Part shown: piece by piece, positions 53,601 to 62,370 of the stretch
How positions within the stretch are numbered: the stretch's first letter is position 1
Layout: every line of letters starts with the position of its first letter
Assembly: GCF_003318295.1 (NCBI RefSeq)
Contig: NZ_QOCW01000021.1
Span: 20,304 to 84,303, forward strand
Direction of reading: 5' to 3'
Length of the DNA: 64,000 bases
DNA from: Bacillus taeanensis
GTDB taxonomy: Bacteria > Bacillota > Bacilli > Bacillales > UBA6769
Notes under the pieces: generated by a model
What the model was told of the DNA's origin: nothing
The model's input: only the letters and a program-made list of their open reading frames with translations
Database searches by the model: none
Program-made: the position numbers and the translations under genes

Positions 53601-53789
53601 GTATTATCTGCTGCCCTTATTTTGGGAGGCACATTTGCGGCCTTAATTCCTTCTGGTGTCTTAACACTCATCCAAGTCGCATCGGTTGTTATCGTTGGTC
53701 TTCTATTACTTAGTTTACTAGCGATGCCGATTTTATTACCTGCTTTAATGGGGTTAACTAACAAGTTAAATCGTTTTAGTAAGAAGTGA
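50688..53789 (+). CDS. MMPL/RND-family exporter with a large coiled-coil outer domain
   Basis: A 1033-residue transporter with two sets of about six membrane segments (about 165-375 and 845-1030), each with the proton-relay-like GxxxDY (FGVGTDYNILLY near 245, ALGVDYSIFLMM near 935). Between them, residues about 430-780 form a repetitive, helical outer domain with pattern blocks such as INEGL, LNKGL, INNG and LQTGL, like YhgE/Pip-type stalks. Such proteins export lipids, peptides or antibiotics. It is longer than B. subtilis YdgH/YdfJ because of this domain. It follows AGAAAGGTGAG. Confidence 0.9.
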   Translation: MEKLKSWRSVSFVLWIIITAVMLTTMPNMNELVKEKGQITIPDTEQSAIADEMLKQMNDEDGETYGIIAVFNSGSEKAFTNQQKKQIEVVINELQTKQNDLGITVLASHLDSEELEKQLVSKDNTTILTQISVNKNQGNISAVTAKLHQIMNIEDVKTYLTGSELIGNDFQQSTQEGVKKTEVIAIIFILVVLILVFRSPIVPVISLLTVGVSYLVSWGVIAQIVDKFNFPFSNFTQVFVVVVLFGVGTDYNILLYTRFKEELSKQEDAYLAVKATFKSAGKTVLYSGLAVLIGFASLILANFKLYQATSGVAVSVAVLLLVLTTLNPFFMVLLGKGMFYPVKNFKGHGDSRLWGFLAKNSAARPLLALIFVFALSMPFILSYSNTLNFNDLFEVNDKYESKQGINVIEEHFPSGFSSPSTLVIQSDNEFDQVSSLQTLDELTEKISQIDGVSAVYSPTRPTGEKIKELYINDQANELNKGLGDANNGIGEINEGLSSAENQLQSSDSNGLANVQRLIDGTNEVENGVSALGNAMNQLTEGINSGAAGAQEIEDGFVSLNENITILSSAVSKLHTGYSQLETGLSSYEQHFGSIAEAIDGAKAGYVQIETLMNTLIETKPELESDPNVQQTLAIAQAAQNQLNELSSQLKKLTIQHQAAMTSFKEANTSLAKVNDGLTQLKNGIAQLQAGTTTLKTGLVEGAAGSEQIASKTLVLKSGVSEINNGQEQLLQGLNDLQEKMGQLQTGLTASTQGLDQVSSGLQDAQQYLGDLSESKTSEKFYLPQEVLESEDFQKALNTYLSDNRKIARMMIILDVNPYSQEAMPIIEDINKQVDAALSGTELKGAKTAIGGTTARNADLKDLTQQDFLRTATIMLIGIALVLIVITRSVSHSIFIVGSLLLVYFTSLGIVELISSQLLNVDILSWNVPFFSFIMIVALGVDYSIFLMMRYNELEGDPTARIVEASRHIGGVVLSAALILGGTFAALIPSGVLTLIQVASVVIVGLLLLSLLAMPILLPALMGLTNKLNRFSKK

Positions 53790-53800
53790 AAAATAAAAGA

Positions 53801-53839
53801 GGATGTTGCAAAAGTATAGCTTTTGGAACATCCTTTTTT
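53801..53839 (+). terminator. Terminator after the MMPL gene
   Basis: GGATGTTGCAAAAG pairs with CTTTTGGAACATCC, followed by T6. Confidence 0.8.
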
Positions 53840-54284
53840 AGAATCATGCTTTATAGAATAACTATTTGGTCCTTTAAATTGGCTGCTGTCTTCAATATTC
53901 CTATCTCTATGATTTTTTATCTAAATTTCCTGTTATTAGATTCACGCCTATTCTTTTTTATAATTCTTCTAAGCTAAAGGCTTTTCATCTTTCAATGTCG
54001 AACTCTGCATTTGAAAGGATGGTATATAAAGTAAAAGAGAAAGTTATTAAGTTAAATAAAGAAGCGATCATTAAACTATTTATTGTGTAATGTTTTTAGT
54101 TGTAATTTAAAAAAGAAGCAGATCACATGGTACTCTACATTTCAAAGGATTTATGCTTTATTAAAAAACGCAGAGTAACATTCGCTCGAAGACTTTTTGA
54201 CAGAAGTTGTTCAGCCAATCTTTGAATCTAGTGAAATCCTCACCAGCTTTTTAAAACGATTTATTTGAGAAAAATTTAACGCTA
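53840..54284. other. Decayed intergenic stretch upstream of the IS630 element
   Basis: AT-rich with scattered short open frames. One stretch near 54180-54269 reads SLEDFLTEVVQPIFESSE and ends FLKRFI, which may be a remnant of a lost gene, but it has no start. Nothing else is supported. Confidence 0.4.
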
Positions 54285-55393
54285 TATAAGTTCAAATTAA
54301 TTTATCGACATATGAATATCGCTTCTTCTTTTTAGTACTTGTTGAGGAACATCCTGAATGAAACGTACAAATTCATCAACGGCAGAACAGATTTCAGCTC
54401 GATTCTGATAAAAACGATTGGCGATGACGCTTCCTTTTAACCATTTCCACATTCTTTCTACTAAATTTAAGTTGGGAGAATAAGGCGGTAAGAAAAGAAA
54501 CGTCAAATGATCTTCATGCCTTTGAAGAAATGGTTGAATCAAATGGGCATGATGAATTCTCGCATTATCAAGAACCATGACAATATGTTGACCGGGATAA
54601 CGATCCAGAATTTGTTCAAGAAATATCTGAAAAGATTGAGCATTACATTGTTCAGCCTGCGTACATAAGAAGTCACCTGTGAAAGCGTCAACTGTCGCAA
54701 AAAGATTGACTCTTGTGTGATGACCGTAAGTTGGCACGTGCTTTTGTTTTCCTTTCTCAAACCAAGTCGCATGAAGCGTTTGGTAGTCACGAATATGACT
54801 TTCATCTTCATAAAGTAAGATCATATCGTCTGAGAAGTTTTTTTATCATGTCAAGCTGATTGAGAAAATTACGCTGTTTTTTCGGGTCAGCTTTTGGCAA
54901 TGTATAGGTTGGGTGCGTGTAACATAACCCCATCCGATGAAGCATATCGTGAATCCCAGTACGATTCCATGCCCAGTTCTTCTTGAACAGGTGTACTTTC
55001 AAGAATCATTTGTTTTAACGTTTGTTCTTCTTCTGGTGTGAGATAAGGTGTTTTTCCTGGTGCGTAACGACGTTCAATGACTTGATCGATTCCACCTTCA
55101 TTAAAGTTTTGCACATATTTTGAAACCGGTTGACGATGAAGATTAAGCAGATTGGCAATGTCGATTCCTTTATAGACTTCCATGACAAGATGCACGGCTA
55201 CCACTTTGTTTCGTTTTCTCGCATCTTTTAATGTTCGTTCATAGTCTCGTAACGTATCAACTAGTCCATCCGTGATCATTTGTAATTTGTAGTTGTTTCA
55301 TTTTAACCGCCCCTTTGATTTTACTTTCTTAGGAGCAGTATTGACGATTTTGTATGCAACTTAAACGTGATGGAAAATCAAATTGAACTTATA
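54285..55393 (-). mobile_element. IS630-family element, decayed
   Basis: Inverted ends TATATAAGTTCAA (from 54283) and TTGAACTTATATA (to 55395) face each other and are bounded by TA, the target that IS630/Tc1 elements duplicate. Inside lies a broken transposase. Boundaries are accurate to a few bases. Confidence 0.7.
54297..55279 (-). pseudogene. IS630-family transposase in three frames
   Basis: The N-terminal helix-turn-helix part (55279 to about 54980; LLNLHRQPVSKYVQNF) is in one frame, a middle part (RTGIHDMLHRMGLCYTHPTY) in a second, and the DDE catalytic part (YEDESHIRDY, LDNARIHHAH, FLPPYSPNLNLVERMWKWLK) in a third. A run of seven A in the gene (T at 54838-54844) marks the second break; six A would restore the frame. 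The first break involves a deletion near 54980. All three acidic catalytic residues remain in the last part. Confidence 0.8.
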
Positions 55394-55427
55394 TAGATGT
55401 CTCTTTTAGAATGGAGCATATTAATTT

Positions 55428-55471
55428 ACTGGAGGAATAACATGTTAATTTGGAAAGAGTTGTCTCGTTAG
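55428..55471 (+). other. Ribosome binding site with a 9-residue ORF
   Basis: CTGGAGG followed by ATG TTA ATT TGG AAA and a TAG after nine codons (MLIWKELSR). A good start signal before so short a frame suggests the stub of a lost gene or a leader peptide. Confidence 0.3.
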
Positions 55472-55535
55472 ATTTTTTAAGGTTGTTAAAACTTCCTTAA
55501 CATGGTAAATGTGAAAAAATGTTGTTATTCAGGTA

Positions 55536-55584
55536 TTGAACAGGTTAATAATCTATGCTATTATTATTACGTAACCGGTTTCGT
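55536..55584 (+). promoter_or_regulatory. Promoter and CCGG-centred operator of the LacI-type gene
   Basis: TTGAAC (55536-55541), 17-bp spacer, TATTAT (55559-55564). The near-palindrome TACGTAACCGGTTTCGTTTA (from 55568) lies on the predicted start and matches the operators at 56618-56661 and 56733-56754, so the gene is probably self-repressed. Confidence 0.75.
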
Positions 55585-55606
55585 TTATTCGGAAAGAAGG
55601 TATAAT

Positions 55607-56611
55607 ATGACCTATACAATTATGGATGTAGCCAAGAAAGCAAATGTATCAAAAGCAACAGTTTCAAGGGTTTTAAACAATCAAGGCGGTTACTCCGAAA
55701 AGACAAAAAAGAAAGTACTTGAAGTTATTCAAGAATTAGAATATCATCCTAGTGCAATTGCACGAGGGTTAACCAATAAAAGAACGCATACCATTGGAGT
55801 GCTGGTACCCAACTTAACAAGTTCCTTAATTACAGAATTTTTAAATGAGATTGAGGCAGTTGCTCACAAGGTAGGTTCAAGTGTTATCGTATGCCATACC
55901 GAGTCACGCGGTATTAAAACGATGAAGTATCTTCAATTATTACGTGAAAAACGAATTGATGGACTTATTTTAGCTGGTACAATGTTTAAAAAAGAATATT
56001 ATGATTATATTGAAAAGATGGGAATTCCAATTGTTCTTTTGTCAACTTATCCTGTACATCCGGTTCCCTATGTCACAGCGAGTGACTATGATGCTGCTTA
56101 TACAGCAGCAAAGTATTTAATACAAAAGGGACATAATAAAATTGGAATGATCAGCGGTAATAAAGAAGAATGGATTGCCGGCAGTCATCTTCCTAGGGTG
56201 GAAGGATTCAAGGACGCCCTTTCTGATTACAAAATTTCTGTTAATGAAAATCATATTGTGTATGGCAGTTTTTCATACGATGATGGTATGACAGGCTTGA
56301 AACATTTAATAAAACAAGTACCTGATCTTACAGCTATATTTACAGAAAATGATACACTTGGTATAGGGGTTTTATCCGCAGCTTATCATTTAGGCATAAA
56401 AGTTCCTGAAGATATATCCGTTATTGGCATGGACAATATAAATTTATGTGAAGTTGTGACTCCTCCGCTTACATCTGTTTCACTATCGCATAGTGAGATG
56501 GCGGAAAAGGCTGCAAATATGATGTTTGAAATGATTGAGTCGAAAAAAGTTGCAAAGAGCTGCATACTTCCACATAAAATTGTTGAGAGACAAAGTGTAT
56601 GTTCACGATAG
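55607..56611 (+). CDS. LacI-family repressor of the alpha-glucoside cluster
   Basis: A 334-residue regulator. The DNA-binding part reads TIMDVAKKANVSKATVSRVL (near residues 4-23) followed by a hinge with ARGL, and a periplasmic-binding-like sensor. The frame is open from 55502, but the ATG at 55607 follows AAAGAAGG and gives the standard N terminus. Three CCGG-centred operators surround the gene. It lies directly before the glucosidase and ABC transporter genes and should respond to a malto- or isomalto-type sugar. Confidence 0.92.
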   Translation: MTYTIMDVAKKANVSKATVSRVLNNQGGYSEKTKKKVLEVIQELEYHPSAIARGLTNKRTHTIGVLVPNLTSSLITEFLNEIEAVAHKVGSSVIVCHTESRGIKTMKYLQLLREKRIDGLILAGTMFKKEYYDYIEKMGIPIVLLSTYPVHPVPYVTASDYDAAYTAAKYLIQKGHNKIGMISGNKEEWIAGSHLPRVEGFKDALSDYKISVNENHIVYGSFSYDDGMTGLKHLIKQVPDLTAIFTENDTLGIGVLSAAYHLGIKVPEDISVIGMDNINLCEVVTPPLTSVSLSHSEMAEKAANMMFEMIESKKVAKSCILPHKIVERQSVCSR

Positions 56612-56617
56612 TTTCTT

Positions 56618-56661
56618 TTTTTCACGCATTTACGTAACCGGTTACGTAAATGCGTGAAAAA
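56618..56661. promoter_or_regulatory. Perfect 44-bp palindrome containing a CCGG-centred operator
   Basis: The core TTACGTAACCGGTTACGTAA is extended on both sides, without mismatch, by GCGTGAAAAA and its complement. It begins 7 bases after the LacI-type gene stops, so it may act as operator and as terminator hairpin. Confidence 0.8.
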
Positions 56662-56682
56662 GCAAGTTTAAATGGAATGTGA

Positions 56683-56754
56683 TTGATTGGAATACAAATA
56701 GCTGATATATAAAGCAACTTTTCTTTTGCACTTTTACGTAACCGGTTACGTAAA
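56683..56754 (+). promoter_or_regulatory. Promoter and second full operator before the glucosidase gene
   Basis: TTGATT (56683-56688), 17-bp spacer, TATATA (56706-56711), then a perfect 22-bp palindrome with core CGTAACCGGTTACG (56733-56754) downstream of the predicted start, a repressing position. Confidence 0.65.
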
Positions 56755-56915
56755 GGTATTTCTGCAAAGGAATAAATACAAGTTTAAAAGGAGTGTGACT
56801 TATTAGTAATGTAGAGTGTTAGTTCATAAAGCAATTTTGAATAGGACTTAATATTACATATTTATAAAAACTTTAACAGTCAAACAACAACTAAATTTAA
56901 AGAGGTGTCTATACG

Positions 56916-58586
56916 ATGAATAAAAAGTGGTGGAAAGAAAGCATTGCTTACCAAGTGTATCCACGGAGCTTCATGGACAGCAATGGCGATGGGATAGGAG
57001 ATTTAAAAGGGGTGACTTCCAAATTAGATTATTTAAAAGAGTTAGGGGTTGATCTCATTTGGCTTTCGCCGATGTACAAATCACCTAATGATGATAATGG
57101 ATATGATATCTCAGATTATCAAGATATCATGGATGAGTTTGGGACGATGGCTGATTTCGATGAACTGCTTGAAGAAGTGCACAAGCGGGATATGAAATTG
57201 ATCCTAGACTTGGTCATCAATCATACGAGTGATGAACATCCTTGGTTTATTGAATCTCGTGCTTCTAAGGAAAATCCCAAACGTGATTGGTACATTTGGC
57301 GGGATGGGAAAAATGGAAAAGAACCAAACAACTGGGAATCTATTTTCAGCGGTCCGGCGTGGAAATATGATGAAGAAACGGAACAATACTTCATGCATAT
57401 TTTCTCTACAAGGCAGCCTGATCTCAATTGGGAAAACCCTGAAGTACGCGAGGCTTTAAGTGATATGGTTGTCTGGTGGTTAGAAAAGGGAATTGATGGT
57501 TTTCGAGTTGATGCCATTTCTCATATTAAAAAAGAACCTGGTTTGCCGGATTTGCCGAATCCAAAGAAATTAGATTATGTCCCTGCTTTTAAATATTTTA
57601 CAAATGTAGAAGGAATTGATGATTTCCTATCTGAGTTTTCCAGAAAAACGCTTAAAAATTATGACGTTGTGACGGTTGGAGAAGCAGGCGGTGTAGGAGT
57701 AGAAGACGCGGATAAATGGGTTGGAGAAGAAAACGGCTATTTCAATATGATTTTCCAATTTGATCATGTCGCTCTTTGGGATAAAGGTGAAAACAACTCA
57801 GTCGATGTGGTTGGCTTTAAAAAAGCACTCACAAAATGGCAAAAAGGCTTGGAAGAGATAGGATGGAATGCTTTATTTTTAGAAAATCATGATTTGCCGC
57901 GCAGTGTTTCAAGCTGGGCAAGTGATCAAGAGTATTGGAAGGAAAGCGCGAAAATGCTTGCTGCATTATATTTCTTCATGAAAGGAACACCGTTTATTTA
58001 CCAAGGACAAGAAATCGGCATGACCAATGTGGAATTTCCTAATATTGAAGATTATAACGATGTTGGAATGACTAATTTCTATCATACGGAAAGAAGAAAA
58101 GGCCGTTCACACGACGAGTTAATGAAAATTGTCTGGGAAAGATGCCGAGATAATGCTCGTACTCCGATGCAGTGGAACAAAACGAATCAAGCTGGATTTT
58201 CAAGTTCAGAAAGCTCATGGCTTGGAGTGAACTCGAATTATAGAGAAATTAATGTAGAACAACAGTTAGAAGATAAGGATTCGATTTTAAATTTCTATAA
58301 GGAAATGATCTCATTAAGAAAAAACAATGAAGTGTTTGTATATGGTACTTACGAGTTGCTCTTAGAGAACGATTCAGAACTGTTTGTCTACAAGCGGGTA
58401 ATAGATGATCAAATGGCTATTATTATTTGCAATTTTACAAATCAAGAGCCTGTTTTTGAAGTACCAAGTGATTTATCTTTTTCTCGTTCAGAGCTGGTGC
58501 TTGCTAATTATGATACGGCTGAGCGTAAATTACCAGAAAGGTTATCTTTAAATCCTTATGAAGCAAGAGTGTATCTTTTAAAGTAA
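56916..58586 (+). CDS. Alpha-glucosidase, GH13 (oligo-1,6-glucosidase type)
   Basis: A 556-residue GH13 enzyme. Nucleophile Asp in GIDGFRVDAISH (near 199), acid/base Glu in VTVGEAGG (near 255) and Asp in LFLENHDLPR (near 327) are present, with DLVINHTSDEHPWF (near 98). Length and layout fit oligo-1,6-glucosidases and alpha-glucosidases acting on short malto- or isomalto-oligosaccharides. The residue after the nucleophile is Ala rather than the Val or Thr used to tell alpha-1,6 from alpha-1,4 enzymes, so the linkage is open. No signal peptide: it works inside the cell on sugars brought in by the ABC transporter downstream. Confidence 0.9.
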   Translation: MNKKWWKESIAYQVYPRSFMDSNGDGIGDLKGVTSKLDYLKELGVDLIWLSPMYKSPNDDNGYDISDYQDIMDEFGTMADFDELLEEVHKRDMKLILDLVINHTSDEHPWFIESRASKENPKRDWYIWRDGKNGKEPNNWESIFSGPAWKYDEETEQYFMHIFSTRQPDLNWENPEVREALSDMVVWWLEKGIDGFRVDAISHIKKEPGLPDLPNPKKLDYVPAFKYFTNVEGIDDFLSEFSRKTLKNYDVVTVGEAGGVGVEDADKWVGEENGYFNMIFQFDHVALWDKGENNSVDVVGFKKALTKWQKGLEEIGWNALFLENHDLPRSVSSWASDQEYWKESAKMLAALYFFMKGTPFIYQGQEIGMTNVEFPNIEDYNDVGMTNFYHTERRKGRSHDELMKIVWERCRDNARTPMQWNKTNQAGFSSSESSWLGVNSNYREINVEQQLEDKDSILNFYKEMISLRKNNEVFVYGTYELLLENDSELFVYKRVIDDQMAIIICNFTNQEPVFEVPSDLSFSRSELVLANYDTAERKLPERLSLNPYEARVYLLK

Positions 58587-58900
58587 TTAGATAGGCTTCT
58601 CTTTTGCCCCTTAATTTTCTTAAAATTAACTACCATTAAGATCTAGGGACAAGCTTGGAGCCATCAAAAAAAGTAGGGAAGCAATCATTGTCTATTTAAG
58701 TTTTTAAAAGTTTAAATGAAACCGATACCATAGGGTGCTCTAAGTCTTTATTTTGGAAGAAATATAAAAAGTACGGCGCGAGAGGTATGCACTAAAAGTG
58801 TCGTATTTCTTGAAGGGGGGAGATAAAGAACCTAAAGAATCACAATGCAAAAAGAAAAACGCAGTGCCAAAATAAATTTACCTTTATAGGAGGATATTCA
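58587..58900 (+). promoter_or_regulatory. Leader of the ABC operon with a CcpA (cre) site
   Basis: TGAAACCGATACCA (58717-58730) matches the cre consensus TGWAANCGNTNWCA at 13 of 14 positions, which suggests glucose repression of the transporter genes. A long leader follows. No gene is seen and no clear terminator follows the glucosidase gene. Confidence 0.65.
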
Positions 58901-60160
58901 ATGTTTAAAAGAAAATCATTTTTATTTTCAATGACGCTTTTGCTGGTGTTATCAATGGTTTTGGCTGCTTGTGGTCCTAATCGGGAAGAAGTGAAGCAAG
59001 AGAATGGAGCTTCTAATGAAGGAGGGGAACCCGCAAAGCCTGATGAATTAACAGTATGGGCATGGGATGATGTTGCTGAGGCTTATAAAGATATTGCAGA
59101 AAAGTATACCGAGAAAACCGGTATTACAGTAAACGTAGTAGCAGGAGACAATCAAGATATCTCTTTAGATGCACCAGCGGGACGCGGTCCTGATCTGTTC
59201 TATGGAACGCATGATCGTTTAGGAGACATTTATTTGCAAGGTTTAGCTGCTGAACTTGAGCTTACAGATGAGCAGTTACAAGGTTATCAGGAGGCGGCAT
59301 TAGAATCATTTTCATATGAGGGCAAATTGTTGGGAGTTCCGTCATCCGTAGAGACAATCGGTTTATTTTATAATACGGACTTAGTTCCAGAAGCTCCACA
59401 AACAATTGATGATCTAATGAAGGCTGCAGAGAGTCTAACAAATCCTGAAAAAGATGAGTATGGTTTCTTGAATATGACTTCAGACTTTTATCCCTCTTTT
59501 CCATTCTTAATTGCGTCAGGTGGGTATGTATTTGGAAAGAGTGAAGAAGGTACGTATGATACAGAGGACATTGGTTTAGCAACAGATGATGTGGTCAAAG
59601 GTGCGGAAATTATTCAAGCTTTGCATGAGAATAAATATATTCCAGATAGTATTACCTACGATGTAATGAATGGGTTATTTCGTGATGGAAAAGTTGGAGC
59701 AATTATTTCAGGTCCTTGGAGTATAAATGATTTCCAAGAAGGTCTAGGCGATAAATTGGCTATTGCGCCGCTTCCATCATTTGAGGGGGAGCATTTAAAT
59801 TCTTTCCTAGGTGTAAAAGGATGGTTAATTTCGGAATATAGCGAGAATAAATATTGGGCTTCTGATTTAGCGTTATTTATGACGAATGCTGAAAATTCGA
59901 AAATATTATTTGAAGAAGCTGACCGGATACCAGCTCGTACAGATATTGAAATTGACAATGAATTATATAAGGGTATTCAGGAGCAGTTAGAATATGCAGT
60001 TCCAATGCCAAATATTCCTGAAATGGCTCAAGTTTGGGAGCCAATGGGAAATGCACTCGTATTTATTTCTAATGGTGATGATCCAAAACCAGTATTAGAA
60101 GAAGCTGTCAAGCAAATTAAAGAACAAATCGCATTACTTGGTTCAGGCAATAATAACTAA
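58901..60160 (+). CDS. malE: Maltose/malto-oligosaccharide ABC transporter binding lipoprotein
   Basis: A 419-residue solute-binding protein, with a signal ending in lipobox LAAC (Cys near 24). The mature part has the MalE-type pattern ELTVWAWDDVAEAYKDIAEKYTEKTG (near 47-72, quoted in blocks), PDLFYGTHDRLGD and GAIISGPWSINDF (near 267). It belongs to the carbohydrate-binding cluster of ABC solute binders. It stands first in the operon with malF and malG. The ligand is probably maltodextrin or isomaltose, inferred from the glucosidase next to it. Confidence 0.9.
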   Translation: MFKRKSFLFSMTLLLVLSMVLAACGPNREEVKQENGASNEGGEPAKPDELTVWAWDDVAEAYKDIAEKYTEKTGITVNVVAGDNQDISLDAPAGRGPDLFYGTHDRLGDIYLQGLAAELELTDEQLQGYQEAALESFSYEGKLLGVPSSVETIGLFYNTDLVPEAPQTIDDLMKAAESLTNPEKDEYGFLNMTSDFYPSFPFLIASGGYVFGKSEEGTYDTEDIGLATDDVVKGAEIIQALHENKYIPDSITYDVMNGLFRDGKVGAIISGPWSINDFQEGLGDKLAIAPLPSFEGEHLNSFLGVKGWLISEYSENKYWASDLALFMTNAENSKILFEEADRIPARTDIEIDNELYKGIQEQLEYAVPMPNIPEMAQVWEPMGNALVFISNGDDPKPVLEEAVKQIKEQIALLGSGNNN

Positions 60161-60226
60161 TTTTTTTGGATGGAAGGATAAAGAATTTATCCTTCCATCG
60201 TACAAGTTGTACAGGAGGTTGTTAAC

Positions 60227-61528
60227 GTGGAAACTATAGGGGACAGAAAGGTTAATCATCCCAATCAACATAAACCTAAATTAGCGGCGTTTCTTTCAAT
60301 TATTCCAGGTATGGGGCAAGTCTACAATCGTAGGTTTATAAAGGGATTAATCTTTCTTATTCTTTTTGCTGCTTTTTTCATTGTTTTTGCTAACTTTTTA
60401 AATATTGGTTATTGGGGGTTAATGACATTAGGTGAAATACCAAAGCTAGATGATTCTCGTGTCCTGTTGTCTCAAGGTATTCTTGCCCTTATTTTAACTG
60501 CATTTGCTTTGACTTTTTACACAGCAAATATTATCGATGCCCATAAAGATGCAAAGAAAATCCAGCAAGGTTGGTCTATTCCTAATCTTCGAGAAGGATT
60601 TAAAGATGCTTGGGATACCGGATTTCCTTATTTACTAGTTGGTCCAGGGCTGTTCTTACTTATATTCGTTGTGATATTCCCGTTGTTATTTATGGTTTTT
60701 CTAGCGTTTACAGACTATAACCTTTACAATGCCCCGCCTAAGAATTTACTAAGCTGGGTAGGGTTTGATAACTTTGCAGCATTATTGACAGTTCCAATTT
60801 GGCGCACTACATTTGTTAATGTTTTTTCATGGACGATCGTTTGGACATTAGTAGCAACCACACTGCAAATTGCTCTTGCTCTTTTCTTAGCGATCCTAGT
60901 AAATGACCCGCGTGTGAAGTTTAAACGACTCATTCGTACTGTTATCATTTTACCTTGGGCAGTTCCGGGATTTGTAACGATTTTAATTTTTGCAGCATTA
61001 TTTAATGATAAATTTGGTGCCATTAATCGTGATATTTTAATACCGCTAATTGGGACCGGTCTGCCTTGGATGACGGATCCATTCTGGGCAAAAATTGCAC
61101 TTATCGGAATCCAAGTTTGGCTAGGATTTCCGTTTGTATTTGCCTTATTTACTGGTATTTTACAAAGTATTTCAGCGGACTGGTATGAGGCTGCTGATAT
61201 GGATGGGGCGTCTCGTTGGCAAAAATTTAGAAACATTACATTTCCACACGTTATGTTTGCAACGGCGCCACTTTTAATTATGCAGTATGCAGGTAACTTT
61301 AATAACTTTAATATCATTTATTTATTTAATGAGGGTGGCCCAGCTGTTCGCGGTCAAAATGCTGGTGGAACTGACATTTTAATCTCTTGGGTATATGGTT
61401 TAACCTTTGAAACACAAAACTATAATATGGCGGCATCGATTTCAATTATTATTGGATTAATGGTTGCTGGATTTGCCTTCTATCAATTCCGCCGTACGCG
61501 TTCCTTTAAAGAAGAGGAGGAAGTGTAA
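60227..61528 (+). CDS. malF: Maltose-type ABC transporter permease, MalF-like
   Basis: A 433-residue permease. An N-terminal part with extra hydrophobic segments (about residues 20-105) precedes the usual six-helix core; the EAA loop reads YEAADMDGASRWQKFRNITFP (near 323-343, last blocks). GTG start after AGGAGG. It ends on the base where malG starts (TAATG), showing coupled translation. It pairs with MalG to form the channel. Confidence 0.9.
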   Translation: METIGDRKVNHPNQHKPKLAAFLSIIPGMGQVYNRRFIKGLIFLILFAAFFIVFANFLNIGYWGLMTLGEIPKLDDSRVLLSQGILALILTAFALTFYTANIIDAHKDAKKIQQGWSIPNLREGFKDAWDTGFPYLLVGPGLFLLIFVVIFPLLFMVFLAFTDYNLYNAPPKNLLSWVGFDNFAALLTVPIWRTTFVNVFSWTIVWTLVATTLQIALALFLAILVNDPRVKFKRLIRTVIILPWAVPGFVTILIFAALFNDKFGAINRDILIPLIGTGLPWMTDPFWAKIALIGIQVWLGFPFVFALFTGILQSISADWYEAADMDGASRWQKFRNITFPHVMFATAPLLIMQYAGNFNNFNIIYLFNEGGPAVRGQNAGGTDILISWVYGLTFETQNYNMAASISIIIGLMVAGFAFYQFRRTRSFKEEEEV

Positions 61529-62370
61529 TGACAAGAAAAATGAAAAGTAATCTTGAAGTACTAGGGATTTATGCAATCATCGCCATTATGTTTGTAGTAA
61601 TCCTTTACCCACTGCTTTGGACGTTAGGACTTTCTTTAAATCCTGGAACAAGCCTTTACGGCGCAGCGATGATTCCAGATAACTGGTCTTTTGTTCATTA
61701 TAAATGGCTGTTCTTTGATCCAACAAGTGACTACTTATTATGGTATAAAAACACATTAATCGTTTCATTTGCAACATCATTTTTCGCGGTGTTATTCGTT
61801 TCACTTGTCGCTTATGCCTTTTCCCGTTATCGATTTGTGGGGAGAAAGAATGGTCTTTATGCTTTTCTATTACTGCAAATGTTCCCAGTGCTGATGGCGA
61901 TGGTTGCATTATACATTTTATTAAATTTAGTTGGCCTGCTCGATACTTTAACCGGTTTAATTATTATTTATATTGGTGGTGCGATCCCAATGAACGCGTT
62001 TCTAGTAAAAGGATATTTTGATACAATTCCACGTGAATTAGATGAATCGGCAAAAATTGATGGTGCAGGACATTTACGTATTTTCTTTACCATTATGCTG
62101 CCGCTTGCAAAACCAATTTTAGCGGTTGTTGCACTGTTTAACTTCATGACACCGTTTATGGATTTTATCCTGCCGCGTATTATTTTAAGAAGCCCTGAAA
62201 ATTTTACGCTAGCACTTGGACTATTTAATTTTATTAATGACCAATTTGCGAATAACTTTACGCGTTTTGCAGCAGGCGCGATTTTAATTGCCGTTCCAAT
62301 TGCAACGATTTTCTTGATGCTGCAGCGTTACCTTGTTTCTGGTTTAACGTCAGGTGCTACAAAAGGATAA
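61528..62370 (+). CDS. malG: Maltose-type ABC transporter permease, MalG-like
   Basis: A 280-residue permease with six membrane segments. The EAA loop reads ELDESAKIDGAGHLRIFFTI near residue 171. It overlaps the malF stop by one base. The ATP-binding subunit (MsmK/MalK type) is not in the window, as is common in Bacillus, where one ATPase serves several sugar transporters. Confidence 0.9.
   Translation: MTRKMKSNLEVLGIYAIIAIMFVVILYPLLWTLGLSLNPGTSLYGAAMIPDNWSFVHYKWLFFDPTSDYLLWYKNTLIVSFATSFFAVLFVSLVAYAFSRYRFVGRKNGLYAFLLLQMFPVLMAMVALYILLNLVGLLDTLTGLIIIYIGGAIPMNAFLVKGYFDTIPRELDESAKIDGAGHLRIFFTIMLPLAKPILAVVALFNFMTPFMDFILPRIILRSPENFTLALGLFNFINDQFANNFTRFAAGAILIAVPIATIFLMLQRYLVSGLTSGATKG

Noticed and set aside
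60724..61317. 197-codon open frame on the minus strand
   Set aside because: Fully antisense to the malF-like permease gene, whose motifs are clear. No start signal.
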